Shown here: positions 1 to 8,798 of the stretch, piece by piece
Layout: the number at the start of each line of letters is the position of its first letter
How positions within the stretch are numbered: position 1 is the stretch's first letter
Source: an uncultured Fibrobacterota bacterium
Lineage (GTDB): Bacteria; Fibrobacterota; Fibrobacteria; UBA5070
Direction of reading: 5' to 3'
DNA length: 36,104 nucleotides
Assembly (NCBI GenBank): GCA_903825275.1
Contig: CAIKAA010000535.1
Location: 1-36,104, forward strand
The notes under the pieces: model-generated
Told to the model about the DNA's origin: nothing
The model's input: the letters and a program-made list of their open reading frames with translations, nothing else
Databases searched by the model: none
Translations under genes and position numbers: made by a program

Positions 1-2227
1 AGAAGTCTTCCCAAATTGTCGTGATCGATGGAGGAAAGGGTCTGAATTGGGGTTGTTCGGCCAACACGATTTTCGCCTCGTCCGAACGAGAAGGATCCTG
101 CATGGCCGACTGAATCCAAGCAGACCATCGCAGTTGAAAATCAGCTGATCCAGCTTGCACGTTCCATTTGCCGATGAGGTCATCTGTATTGGAAAGGACG
201 ACCTGAGTTTCACCCGCCAGTACCGCCGATCGGTTTCTCAAAAGAAACTGTTCCGAAAGTCGGATCCCGAACAGTTGTCGCTCAGAAGGAAGGGGGAGTG
301 TAAAATCCGTATCCTCCAGACATTCCGAGGTGGCTATGTGCAGCGCAAGCAGGATTCCCTGTGGTGTGCCACGATAGGAAAAGAGAATGGGGGCGTGGAC
401 CAATAGAAGTCGACGACGTTTTTCGTCCAAGGCTGGATCAAATACAAGGCCCAGCCATCCAGCCAACCAATCCAGAGTCGAGTTGGGGGCGATCCTCACA
501 TCGAAAAGTGCCGTGGAGTGCACAATGCGATCTTCGATGGACGTGAAAAGTCCTTCAAAATTTGCAAGGAACCGTTCAAGGAAATCCCTTGGACCGCTTT
601 CTTCTCGGTAGATCGCGGGAAGGTATTGATCCAGGTACGAAAAGCGGGGCTTCCAAATACGCATTGCGTAGATGCTTGGTGTGTGCAATTCCTGTCCGGA
701 GAACTGGAGGATCAGTTGCATGTATCGACCTCGAGCTCCCTGGAGCAGAAGCTCCCACGTGCCTGCCCCGCCGGATCGATCACTAACCTGATCCGTCCAT
801 GGAATTTCCGAACCAGAAGTTCGAAAAATTAGATCGGGTTGAATGATCCAAGAAGCTACGGTCAACTCTTCTATCCGGTCGGCTGTCCTGACCTTGATCA
901 CAACACTGGCTCCAAATGGAATCCGTCCATCCATCATCAATCGGTGCCAAGCGAATCCCGGCATTTCACCATCTAGGATGGGCGACGCGAGCTGTCCGAA
1001 GTCGGCGTATCGCCTTCTGTGCATCTCAACAAGGGGAACCCATCGGGAGTTACTAAAGTAGAATGCGCCTTTTGGAGTGCAGACCAGTTCGACCCCAGAG
1101 TAGCGACGCAACAGCAGTTCTGATGGGACGGATTCAACTTTCCACTCAGGGGCGGATAAATTGATGTCCAGCCGGAAGGCTTGATTTCCATTGTCAGAGA
1201 CCACTACCACCGAAGCTGTATCGGAACCCCCCGCGATCAGTTCTAAATCGTAACCAGATACCCAAAAATTGGCTTTGGCGACGTCATCTGGAAACACCAT
1301 CGTATCAGCAATGATTTGAAGGGATGTGGTTTCACGCCCGCCGTCGGGCCGGATTCGCTCGAGTCTTCCCCATCCAGATTGCTGGCGTTCCAAAACGACG
1401 ATAGAGCCATCAGGGAGAGATTCTATAGAAATTGGATCCCAGGTGTCATCGATGACGTACGGGGAGTCGAGATAACGATTCGTGGTTGCATTGCGTGAAG
1501 GAGGGGGCGGTGGGCTGGAAACGGGCTGGAAAAATGTTTCTTCTGGCCCCATAGCCGAAAGGTCGGCGCCCAAGGTGCGATCGAGCGTCCAAACCTTGTG
1601 ATTTACGCGATCCAGAATGCACAGTCCACCTGTGGCGGTGGTGGATAAATCCCAGGGGACGATCTGGTTTTTTGCACAAAGCGGCATTAGAAGTGGAGCT
1701 GCGCCTCCCATGAGATCAAAGAGGAATAGGCTTCCCGTCGCGTCGCAAGATCCCGCCACGAGCCAGTGGCCTGGGAGCGTCGTAAGCCCAGCAATGTTGG
1801 GGGGGGGGATTTCTACGGGTTCGGATGGATGAAATGAACCGGTGGGAATTACGACAGGATCTGTTTCTGGTGGCCAAAACACGGCATCCGAATTGTCGCC
1901 GGAATTTGTAGCCAATATAGAGTGACCATCGGCGGCGATTCGATAGGCGTTGCCAAACTTGTCCATTGCTGCGGCCCGGCGTTGATCCAGCACTGGAACT
2001 GTATCGTGCATCGATGCTTTGAAATTCGGCGTGCGCGGAGACAGAATGATCGTTTGGGAGAGCTCGCTCCAGGAAATAGAAGGAGACCCTCCAGGGTTGC
2101 TCCATAAACCAGAAAGCTGGGACCAAGAAGCTGGATCCGTCCCCGAAAGAGAGTTGGGTGAAAGGAATGCTCCCCAATCGTCCTTTCCCAGGACCAAATG
2201 GAATCGACTTTGGTTTGCGTCGATCAT
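1..2227 (-). CDS. Tail protein I-like baseplate protein with propeller-like N-terminal extension (partial, runs off left edge)
   Basis: I translated this frame by hand from the ATG at 2227 to the window edge and found 742 codons without a stop, so the gene is partial at its C-terminus. Its ATG lies one base after the baseplate J stop. Residues about 1-500 are rich in beta-strand-like repeats with phrases such as 'LPDGSIVVLERQ' and 'DKFGNAYRIAADG', suggesting an NHL/beta-propeller-like region (inference). Residues about 530-640 contain 'YLDQYLPAIYR', 'DWLAGWLG', 'RRRLLLVHAPILFSYRG' and 'GTPQGI', typical of the P2 gpI-like tail protein family found in eCIS loci. Family members connect the baseplate wedge to fibres. 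About 100 residues follow before the edge. A run of ten C (coding strand) at codons 140-143 sits in the frame, so a one-base change would remove the gpI domain. The function of the N-terminal part is unknown. Confidence 0.85.
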   Translation of the reverse strand, partial: MIDANQSRFHLVLGKDDWGAFLSPNSLSGTDPASWSQLSGLWSNPGGSPSISWSELSQTIILSPRTPNFKASMHDTVPVLDQRRAAAMDKFGNAYRIAADGHSILATNSGDNSDAVFWPPETDPVVIPTGSFHPSEPVEIPPPNIAGLTTLPGHWLVAGSCDATGSLFLFDLMGGAAPLLMPLCAKNQIVPWDLSTTATGGLCILDRVNHKVWTLDRTLGADLSAMGPEETFFQPVSSPPPPPSRNATTNRYLDSPYVIDDTWDPISIESLPDGSIVVLERQQSGWGRLERIRPDGGRETTSLQIIADTMVFPDDVAKANFWVSGYDLELIAGGSDTASVVVVSDNGNQAFRLDINLSAPEWKVESVPSELLLRRYSGVELVCTPKGAFYFSNSRWVPLVEMHRRRYADFGQLASPILDGEMPGFAWHRLMMDGRIPFGASVVIKVRTADRIEELTVASWIIQPDLIFRTSGSEIPWTDQVSDRSGGAGTWELLLQGARGRYMQLILQFSGQELHTPSIYAMRIWKPRFSYLDQYLPAIYREESGPRDFLERFLANFEGLFTSIEDRIVHSTALFDVRIAPNSTLDWLAGWLGLVFDPALDEKRRRLLLVHAPILFSYRGTPQGILLALHIATSECLEDTDFTLPLPSERQLFGIRLSEQFLLRNRSAVLAGETQVVLSNTDDLIGKWNVQAGSADFQLRWSAWIQSAMQDPSRSDEAKIVLAEQPQFRPFPPSITTIWEDF
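1799..1808. repeat. Ten-base G homopolymer (C10 on the coding strand) inside the tail protein I-like gene
   Basis: Ten consecutive G on the plus strand encode an Ile-Pro-Pro-Pro stretch (ATC CCC CCC CCC) at codons 140-143 of the minus-strand gene. Tracts of this length are prone to slipped-strand errors. With ten bases the frame is open in both directions, so this copy is in the ON state. Confidence 0.9.
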
Positions 2228-2228
2228 T

Positions 2229-4577
2229 TCAGCAGGTCTCGGGGATGATGGGCAGGGGGAACCGCCGCTGGGTTGTGGTTTCGCCGGTAATCGGATCGAT
2301 GATGGTCTGGGTGTCTGAATAAGCCGTGCTGCCGGAAGAGCCCGAGCCGCCGGAAAGGACTGTGCTGCCGAGCAAAGCTTCAATGGGCATTGCTGGGCCT
2401 ACCACTACAGACAGTGCCGAAATCCAAGGCAGCTCCACGCCAACAAGACGGATCGAATCCGATGTTCCTGAGGTGCGATCGGAGTCCAGAATAAAATCGT
2501 CAATTCGAAGGACGCCCACTTCTCGGGCGGCCTCTGCCAGGAGTTCAAGTCGGTTGACTTCCTTTAGCAGCGGCCAACCCTTTTCCATTCCCCGGTAGGA
2601 AAGACCAGTGTCGATCTCGGCCGATACTGCGGATGGATCTCGCAAAGGAGCCAAATATTGTCGTATCCGCGCCTCCAACCGGTCTCGGACATCGGGAGCA
2701 GAATACCCACCGGCTACGGTGATTCCCACGGAGATCCTGATCGGCACGTAAACCGGGCCGCAAACAACGATTTCCGTCGTGACAAGACGGCGTGGGTCGA
2801 GTTGTCGGCAAAGGTTCTCCAACATGTTCGAGTCGGGTTGTGGCCTTGATGGATCTCTGGCGTCGTTGCGTGGCAGAACCATCAAGGACACCACCCCTGG
2901 AACATCTCCGGGAAGACGGTCCGTAAGATCGGGATGCCAAGCGGGAAGTACTTCAATGCGTCCCAGATCCACCCCCGGGGTAGAGCGGGCAATTTCTTCG
3001 AAGTCTTCTGCGGTCACTAGGCGATCTCGATGGCGCATCCAAGCGGAAACTCGACGTGATCCGTCCTGAATCGTTTCTTCATTGACTCCTCCCCAGGTTG
3101 GGATCGGATTGCGGGGCTTGATCGAAGGCATATTGTCCGGGGAGGTCTTGATTGCGCCTGCGGGAAGGTTTCCAAAAGCGCCCATTGTGGTCGAGTAGTT
3201 TGCCACGATCTGTGACCCTGTCGGTGGTCGTTTTCCGCGCAATCCGTCGCCAAAAGTCACTGAACTTTCGACTTCGTTGACCAAGAAAACATTGACAGGT
3301 TTGCTAGAAACCAAGCCCGTGCTGGGAGGTGCAGCAGGATCGGTCCAGCGGACCTCCGGTCCAGCAGCTGCCAGGTCGTCAATTTCCGTCCATGGAATTA
3401 TGTCGCTTTCCGGAAGCACCTGAATGCTCACGCTGCCTCCGATTATGCCACTTTCTTTGAAGTTGAAGGTCTGATCAGAAGATCCATCGCCTTGGCCGAG
3501 AACTTCGTTGAGGAGAACCTGTCGCTGTTCGATCAACGTTGTGTTGATTCCCGCCCAAGTCACGGCGAAATTCAAAGAAGTCGAAGGTGTAATCCGAACC
3601 CACCCCGCCACTCGAGCGGCAAGTTTAGAATCCAGCAGAGTGGGAGGAAATTCACCAACGCCAGATTCCAAAGGATCGAGTTCATCCCACGCCGATATAT
3701 CCAACAGTTCAGGAGATCCCGGCATCTGGATTTCCAAAACGTCGGGTCCTTTGTGCAAGGATGCACCTCCACGGAATGGGCAGGCAGCCCATCCTGGCAG
3801 GGGAACTCGACCCGAATCGGTGTCCTTGAATGTAGCGTTGGGAATGTCGATCCGGGAAATAGGAGTCGGGTCGTCTTGTGCTCCTTGTCCGCGCGAGGTT
3901 CCCATAGTTTTCGGGATTTCTTCCAACCACGGAACGATCCCAAGACTCAAATATCGACCAGCCAACCAGCTGCGCATTTCTGCCGCGCTCGAGATGCTTG
4001 ATTCAGGTAGAAGCAGGGCGATCCACAAGTACCCGTCCACCGTTTGCGTTCTCAGATAGACAGGTTCGCGGCCATCGAGTATACGAGTCCTATACATGAC
4101 AGGATCTGCCGAAACACTTTCTCCCAGCGACGAATACAATAACGAGTAGTATTCCTTTTCTGTTGCGGAAGGGGTCGCGGTTTCCTTGACCATCGCCAGC
4201 GACTCCAGAGGAAGAGCGTCCAGGGGCGCTAGCGTTCGGAAGGGGATGGATCCGGCGCGTACTTCAATATTGGCATCCAGACGCACGGGAAATGGTTCCC
4301 TGGTGGCGTCGAAAGCAACCAGGCCTTTGGCAGGAGCCGATGGAGAAAGTTTGAGGCCGAGCAGATTTAGAAACTTGGCACGAGCTGCCTCCGGCACTCG
4401 GTTGGCCCGGTACAAGACGCTTTCCGACAAGAAAGCAAATAGTTCAACAAGAGTGACTCCAGGATCGCTTTCTCCCAAATGGGTCCATTCTGGGGTGTGT
4501 ACCGGAACTCGGTCCAATGTTTCACGGACCAAGTCTTTGAATCTACGATCGTCTATGGATGGCGATGGAAAGGACAT
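2229..4577 (-). CDS. Baseplate J-like protein of a contractile injection system
   Basis: A 782-residue protein resembling the large putative baseplate assembly proteins (TIGR02243-like, Afp11/Afp12 relatives) that form the wedge of contractile injection systems. The N-terminus has the family signature around residues 28-75 ('ESDPGVTLVELFAFLSE', then 'YRANRVPE' and 'FLNLLGLKL'). The C-terminal half has J-type features: 'VTFGDGLRGKRPPTGSQI', 'RHRDRLVTAEDFEEIAR', 'RRLVTTEIVVCGPVYVPI' and 'RLEARIRQYLAPL'. The start is the ATG at 4577, with AGGA upstream in the 15-base gap after the gp25 gene. The stop is one base before the next start, which implies translational coupling. Loci such as Afp carry two J proteins; only one is visible here. 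Confidence 0.92.
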   Translation of the reverse strand: MSFPSPSIDDRRFKDLVRETLDRVPVHTPEWTHLGESDPGVTLVELFAFLSESVLYRANRVPEAARAKFLNLLGLKLSPSAPAKGLVAFDATREPFPVRLDANIEVRAGSIPFRTLAPLDALPLESLAMVKETATPSATEKEYYSLLYSSLGESVSADPVMYRTRILDGREPVYLRTQTVDGYLWIALLLPESSISSAAEMRSWLAGRYLSLGIVPWLEEIPKTMGTSRGQGAQDDPTPISRIDIPNATFKDTDSGRVPLPGWAACPFRGGASLHKGPDVLEIQMPGSPELLDISAWDELDPLESGVGEFPPTLLDSKLAARVAGWVRITPSTSLNFAVTWAGINTTLIEQRQVLLNEVLGQGDGSSDQTFNFKESGIIGGSVSIQVLPESDIIPWTEIDDLAAAGPEVRWTDPAAPPSTGLVSSKPVNVFLVNEVESSVTFGDGLRGKRPPTGSQIVANYSTTMGAFGNLPAGAIKTSPDNMPSIKPRNPIPTWGGVNEETIQDGSRRVSAWMRHRDRLVTAEDFEEIARSTPGVDLGRIEVLPAWHPDLTDRLPGDVPGVVSLMVLPRNDARDPSRPQPDSNMLENLCRQLDPRRLVTTEIVVCGPVYVPIRISVGITVAGGYSAPDVRDRLEARIRQYLAPLRDPSAVSAEIDTGLSYRGMEKGWPLLKEVNRLELLAEAAREVGVLRIDDFILDSDRTSGTSDSIRLVGVELPWISALSVVVGPAMPIEALLGSTVLSGGSGSSGSTAYSDTQTIIDPITGETTTQRRFPLPIIPETC

Positions 4578-4592
4578 TTCGGTTCCTGGCTG

Positions 4593-4997
4593 TTAGGACG
4601 GATTCTGTCCTGAGGTGGAAATGGAAAGCGAGATGCGCTGAAGTGCTTGTGTGGCGATCAGGCGAAATAACACAGTTGCATGCGCCGACGCAGGATCGTC
4701 AGAGTCGGGAGAAACGGTGATCGATTCGAGTTTGACTCGTGGCTCCCAGCGGGCCAGCGCTTGTGAGATGGCCTTTGAAATTTGCACGTGGGTCGATGCG
4801 GTGTTTGGGTCGAACAGGAAACTTCCAAGACCGGCGCCGTACGTGGGAAGGTTCACTCGTTCTCCAGGTTCCGTAGTTAGAAGGATCCGCAAGGATTCCT
4901 CGACGTTCACCTCGCCCCAACTCCAGGCCAGACGTCCTGTCTCGTCGATGTGGGGGGGGAATGCGATGCCTTTGCCAAATATGCTGGTGGCGTTCAT
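4593..4997 (-). CDS. gp25/GPW-family baseplate protein
   Basis: A 134-residue protein of the gp25-like lysozyme-fold baseplate family (T4 gp25, Afp9, TssE relatives). These proteins link the baseplate wedge to the first sheath ring. Visible family features are 'NVEESLRILLTTEPGERV' (residues 31-48), 'PTYGAGLGSFLFDP' (51-64) and the conserved EPR triad at residues 85-87 in 'RWEPRVKLE'. The start ATG overlaps the stop of the upstream gene by four bases (ATGA). Eight consecutive C lie near the 5' end of the gene (4952-4959) within an Ala-Phe-Pro-Pro-His stretch. Confidence 0.92.
   Translation of the reverse strand: MNATSIFGKGIAFPPHIDETGRLAWSWGEVNVEESLRILLTTEPGERVNLPTYGAGLGSFLFDPNTASTHVQISKAISQALARWEPRVKLESITVSPDSDDPASAHATVLFRLIATQALQRISLSISTSGQNPS
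4952..4959. repeat. Eight-base G homopolymer (C8 on the coding strand) in the gp25 gene
   Basis: Eight consecutive G on the plus strand fall at codons 13-16 of the minus-strand gp25 gene. Any slippage would truncate an essential baseplate protein almost at its start. Confidence 0.85.
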
Positions 4998-7018
4998 ACT
5001 GTTCCTTTGTCAGAAGTTGACTTGTTCTTCGGGACCGGAATCCAAAACATGAACAGCGGCAACCATTTGAACACGATATCCAATAATGCCACCATGATCA
5101 TGAGGATGATGAGGGCGCAAATGGTGATGATGGGGATCGACATGACCAGCATCATTCCCCTTGAATCGCCGGTTTCACACTTGCCTTTTCCTGGGCGTGG
5201 AAGCTTCTTATGGAAGGGCCATGGCAATACGGAAAGGACCAGATTCCCAAAGGTGATTCTCTTCATGCGGCTTGCATGGCTGCACATCAAATCAGAAAGT
5301 TGGAGGACCGTATTGCGGTCGAATTTTCGCAGTCCTGCTGGCGTGGGGTCGATGGGAAGCCCAATTTTGATCGGACGTGCGGGGGCGTCGGAGTCGTAGT
5401 AGCTCGCCATCTGAAACGGCGTGGTGGGCTCGCTGAGGATTTCGGGATGTTCAGCTAGGCACTCCGGATGTTCAAGCACCATCCTCACCACATACCAGCC
5501 TTCGCGGGTGTCTCCTGGAAGGTTTTTGGCTGACGAAGGATCCGGACCCGTTGTGCCAGGTTTCAGACAGTCCGCCACCAATTCCAGCAAGTAGTTCAGA
5601 CGGATGCTGAAATTGTCATAAAACGATGCAGGATTGGATAAATTTGGAGGTGCCGGAGAAGGTGGGAAGGTCCCGAACTCCGGGTCGGTCAACAGGAAAA
5701 GAAAATTCGGCCAGCCCGTGACTTCCGGATCAGGAAGGTCCTGGTAGGGTTCGGGAAAGGTGTAGTCGTTGCGAGGGACAGAGATGGAATCTTGGGTGAT
5801 CCAAGCGTTATCCAGACGATCTTGAAAGCTCCCCGCTTTGCGAATGGCATCTAAAAGGTTTGGAGCAACGCCGAAGTACAAGCTTGAGAAATTGTTCCAG
5901 GACTTCGTATTCCAAAGCCAGAGCGCGAGATTCGCTTCAGGGCTATGGTCATCTGTTGGCACGGTTCCTGGTGCCTGGTCTAATGTGTGACAAATCGTGT
6001 CGGACCCGTAAAGCTTGAGAAATTGGAACAGTTCTAAAAGCAAAAACCAGGAAGAGACCTGGACCCGGCTTCGCAATTGGGCTTCAGCCAGCTCAAGGTT
6101 TGTCCCTGATATCGGATAAGTGTTTCCGCTATCATCATAGGCAAAAAACGAATCTGGAAATTCTCCCGTGGGACCGTAGACAGATTCCAAGAGTTCCATC
6201 CAGGGACCTGTCACTTGCGAGCGAAACAGAAGTCGCCTTTGATCGACGCTTTCTGTTGTCGATGCTGATGCCGTCTGCACGTTTGCGCCTTGGTAGGTTT
6301 CGCGTCGACCCAGGGGAATGGTTCCCATGAGCAGGCGGCGCGGCTGTTCATTCACGTCTTTGTAATTGGCTTGGCTGATCCCAAGTCGATCCTCTCCAGA
6401 AACCAGACGATCATTTTGCCAGGTTTCCTGCCAGTTCGGCGTGTTTCCAGCGATCCAAGCCATTTCCATCCAGTCTGGGAAGGAAGCCGTCGCCGGATTC
6501 CAAATGGGTCCGTTCGCGTAGGTTGTTGTGTCCATTGTGTCGGAGTTTGGCAATAGGCGTCGCACGACCATTGAAACGCTCTGCCTCTTGGATTTGTTGA
6601 TGGAGCGTTCTGGAAGACCAGGTTTTTGACAAAGCAAATGAGATACGACTAGATAGTGCCTCTTATGGGCTGCTTGATAGAGCTTGAGCGGCTTTTTGGC
6701 GGTAGAAGCAGGAACCACGGAATAGATCTTAGGATTGGATTTCAGGCGTAAAATTCGGCGGAAATTAGCGATTGTTGCTGGTGCACTTTCTAGTAAAGGC
6801 GATGATTCTGCAGCGCGTTGGGACGGTTCGCGCCAGGTTTCTGGTTCCGCTTCCAGCGAGGGTAGTTCGCGTGGGTCGTGCTCCAACAATTGGAATAGCT
6901 GTTCCATGAATGCATCGTCGGCGAACCGTAATAGTCGCGGCCGATGAAAGCCGGGGCTTAGTTGGCCTTGCTCGCTCCAGAATGCAGGAGGCGCGGTCCA
7001 AATGGCTGGATGCTTCAT
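4994..7018 (-). CDS. Uncharacterised eCIS protein with hydrophobic C-terminus
   Basis: A 674-residue protein that I do not recognise as a named family, encoded between the spike and gp25 genes and overlapping both, so almost certainly part of the device or its assembly. The first ~620 residues look soluble and are rich in Trp, Pro and Leu. The last ~55 are very hydrophobic: methionine/isoleucine-rich stretches such as 'PIITICALIILMIMVALLD' followed by 'FKWLPLFMFWIPV', then a short polar tail. That is long enough for one or two membrane segments. ATG at 7018 overlaps the spike stop by one base (TGATG); a GTG at 7021 would add one residue. Possibilities include a membrane tether, a baseplate plug, or a hydrophobic cargo or tape segment. 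None can be decided from sequence. Confidence 0.8.
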   Translation of the reverse strand: MKHPAIWTAPPAFWSEQGQLSPGFHRPRLLRFADDAFMEQLFQLLEHDPRELPSLEAEPETWREPSQRAAESSPLLESAPATIANFRRILRLKSNPKIYSVVPASTAKKPLKLYQAAHKRHYLVVSHLLCQKPGLPERSINKSKRQSVSMVVRRLLPNSDTMDTTTYANGPIWNPATASFPDWMEMAWIAGNTPNWQETWQNDRLVSGEDRLGISQANYKDVNEQPRRLLMGTIPLGRRETYQGANVQTASASTTESVDQRRLLFRSQVTGPWMELLESVYGPTGEFPDSFFAYDDSGNTYPISGTNLELAEAQLRSRVQVSSWFLLLELFQFLKLYGSDTICHTLDQAPGTVPTDDHSPEANLALWLWNTKSWNNFSSLYFGVAPNLLDAIRKAGSFQDRLDNAWITQDSISVPRNDYTFPEPYQDLPDPEVTGWPNFLFLLTDPEFGTFPPSPAPPNLSNPASFYDNFSIRLNYLLELVADCLKPGTTGPDPSSAKNLPGDTREGWYVVRMVLEHPECLAEHPEILSEPTTPFQMASYYDSDAPARPIKIGLPIDPTPAGLRKFDRNTVLQLSDLMCSHASRMKRITFGNLVLSVLPWPFHKKLPRPGKGKCETGDSRGMMLVMSIPIITICALIILMIMVALLDIVFKWLPLFMFWIPVPKNKSTSDKGTV

Positions 7019-7728
7019 CACCAGATGTTCCCCGCTCCGGGTGTGTAGGTTGCCGCCACGATGGTGTTGGTGATCACCGTATCAGCCTGCACGACCCCCG
7101 AAAATTTGGACATGGCGGAATCGACGGTGACCATGCCTGCCGATACTGCGACTTGACTTGCGTTTACCGTTACTTTCGCGCTTGAATCAATCGTGATGCC
7201 CGAACTTTGGAGCTTGACGGAATTGCCGTTGCTGTCCTGGATTTCGACGCCTCCAGGTCCGTCGTGCATGGTGATCGATTGGCCTCCCGGGGTCTCCAGT
7301 GTCAGACTTTCGGTGCCGTTGGCATCATCAAGGGTGATCTTCACTCCGTTGCGGGAACGCATAACTTTCTTTTCGTTTTTACCACTGCCATCCATGGACT
7401 GGGGTGGAGCGTCCGATCCATTCCAGAGCATTCCCAGAACGAACGGGTGACAGGGGTCGCCGCCTTGGAATGCAACGAGCACTTCGTCCTCGGGATCTGG
7501 AATGAACCACGCTCCACGGTTGGGACCTGCCATGAATGCGGCCAGTCGTGACCAGACTTCGCAAGCCGCACCGCCAGAGTCCGGTGACCAGGGTAAGCGG
7601 ATTTTAACGCGGCCTTGGTTATTCGGGTCCTTGATGTCCAATACAGTGGCGACATGCACCCCGTACCAGCGACCACCCCAGCCGTCGGGAACGCGTTCGT
7701 GGAGCATGGAGTCTAATGGTCCTTTCAT
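7018..7728 (-). CDS. gp5/VgrG-type spike protein (baseplate protein V family)
   Basis: I place the start at the ATG at 7728 (236 residues), two bases after the hub gene stop and preceded by GGTAGGGG. The reading frame is open further upstream, but that part overlaps the hub gene. Residues about 10-100 form the gp5-type OB-fold region: 'YGVHVATVLDIKDPNNQGRV', then 'PDPEDEVLVAFQGGDP' and 'PFVLGMLWNG'. The rest is a repetitive beta-helix-like segment with short strands ('GVKITLDD', 'SLTLETPGGQSITMHD', 'GVEIQDSNGNSV'), as in spikes that pierce the target membrane. In Afp/PVC the hub and spike domains are fused in one protein (Afp8); here they are two adjacent genes. No PAAR motif is evident at the C-terminus. 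Confidence 0.9.
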   Translation of the reverse strand: MKGPLDSMLHERVPDGWGGRWYGVHVATVLDIKDPNNQGRVKIRLPWSPDSGGAACEVWSRLAAFMAGPNRGAWFIPDPEDEVLVAFQGGDPCHPFVLGMLWNGSDAPPQSMDGSGKNEKKVMRSRNGVKITLDDANGTESLTLETPGGQSITMHDGPGGVEIQDSNGNSVKLQSSGITIDSSAKVTVNASQVAVSAGMVTVDSAMSKFSGVVQADTVITNTIVAATYTPGAGNIW

Positions 7729-7730
7729 GG

Positions 7731-8798
7731 TTAGGCCCCTACCCATGCTCGTTCCATGACGATTTCTGTCCAAAGACCGCGCGCGTCGTCGAACCGATGT
7801 TCTGCTTCGGTGATTCCGTATAGGCCATTGAACCAAGGGCCTACGTTAGAGATTTTCACGGTCCTTCCGGGTGCCAGACGCGAATCAGGAACAGTTCTGG
7901 CACGACCACGCACGAATGAACGGGAGATTTCACAAAAGCGCGATTTTCCCACATTGCTTGCTTCATTGTTATCCCATGGCGTGGTATGAACGATCGTTTC
8001 GATTCGATCACCGATCGCTTGCTGCAAAATCTGCGGTCCCGATTTCCCGGAGGGATCTACGATCCGCGACAATGCCGACGAATCGGTCCGTACCGAAACC
8101 GCGCGCTTGGCAGCAACATCCCAACCGCCCAAAACCAAAGCCGTTCTTTGGTGGGCGAGATCCGCGGTGACGTGAAATTCGAATAAATTCGACCCCTGGG
8201 TCAATTCCAGCCCGCTGTCGGTGCGCGAAGAACGGGTCTTTGCTTTCAGAGTGTTGCTTTCCAGCCAAAGATCCAAGTCGCAATCGAGTGCCCTGGTGCG
8301 AAGGAATTCAAGATCACTCTGGTTCGCCTGCACTTGCACAGGATACGTCGCGCCCGAAATATCGGTGTCGCACTTGAGGCCGTGATCGTTCGCGATCTGG
8401 CGGAAAATGTCCGCATCGGATGTCGTTTCGAAACTTCGCGTTCGTCGCGTCATTCGCAGGTCCTGCAGCCCGTCGTCTGCGGTGATGACAAGCGTCGGCG
8501 GTGCCATTTCTGGAAAACGCCCTTCTATTGACAGAATGCGTCCCGAGAACAAAATGCCTTCCTTTATCCGAATTTCGATTTTTTTTCCGAAATTGATGAC
8601 GTCGCCTCCGAAAAGCGTGAATCCCGGCGTCCCATTCGGGGCCGTGCCCCAATTGGAAAATTCTATTTCCAAATCGGCGGCAAGTCCTTGGGTCCACCTT
8701 GCCGAAAGCGACAACATGGCGCCTTCCAAAGTGTCACGACGATTTCCGTCAATCCAGATCTCTGGGCGCGAGCCGACAATTGTATTTGAGTCGGACAT
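7731..8798 (-). CDS. gp27/gpD-like hub protein (late control D family)
   Basis: A 355-residue protein from the ATG at 8798, which overlaps the stop of the upstream 57-residue gene as TGATG. A GTG at 8810 would add four residues. It resembles phage late control gene D and gp27 hub proteins: 'EIWIDGNRRDTLEGAMLSLS' at the N-terminus, 'GFTLFGGDVINFGKKIEI' and 'LFSGRILSIEGRF' in the first barrel, 'TSDADIFRQIANDHGLKCD' with 'NQSDLEFLRTRALDCDLDLW' in the middle, and 'LAPGRTVKISNVGPWFNGLYGI' near the C-terminus. The hub trimer joins the tube to the spike encoded immediately downstream. Confidence 0.9.
   Translation of the reverse strand: MSDSNTIVGSRPEIWIDGNRRDTLEGAMLSLSARWTQGLAADLEIEFSNWGTAPNGTPGFTLFGGDVINFGKKIEIRIKEGILFSGRILSIEGRFPEMAPPTLVITADDGLQDLRMTRRTRSFETTSDADIFRQIANDHGLKCDTDISGATYPVQVQANQSDLEFLRTRALDCDLDLWLESNTLKAKTRSSRTDSGLELTQGSNLFEFHVTADLAHQRTALVLGGWDVAAKRAVSVRTDSSALSRIVDPSGKSGPQILQQAIGDRIETIVHTTPWDNNEASNVGKSRFCEISRSFVRGRARTVPDSRLAPGRTVKISNVGPWFNGLYGITEAEHRFDDARGLWTEIVMERAWVGA

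Noticed and set aside
1716-2177. 153-codon minus-strand reading in the first part of the tail I gene
   Set aside because: It is an alternative frame of the same region. The frame starting at 2227 is open for 742 codons and contains the gpI domain. It matters only as the product that might arise after slippage at the C10 tract.
3492-4059. Plus-strand readings of 169 and 183 codons inside the baseplate J gene
   Set aside because: They overlap each other and lie wholly within a clearly recognisable baseplate protein on the other strand.
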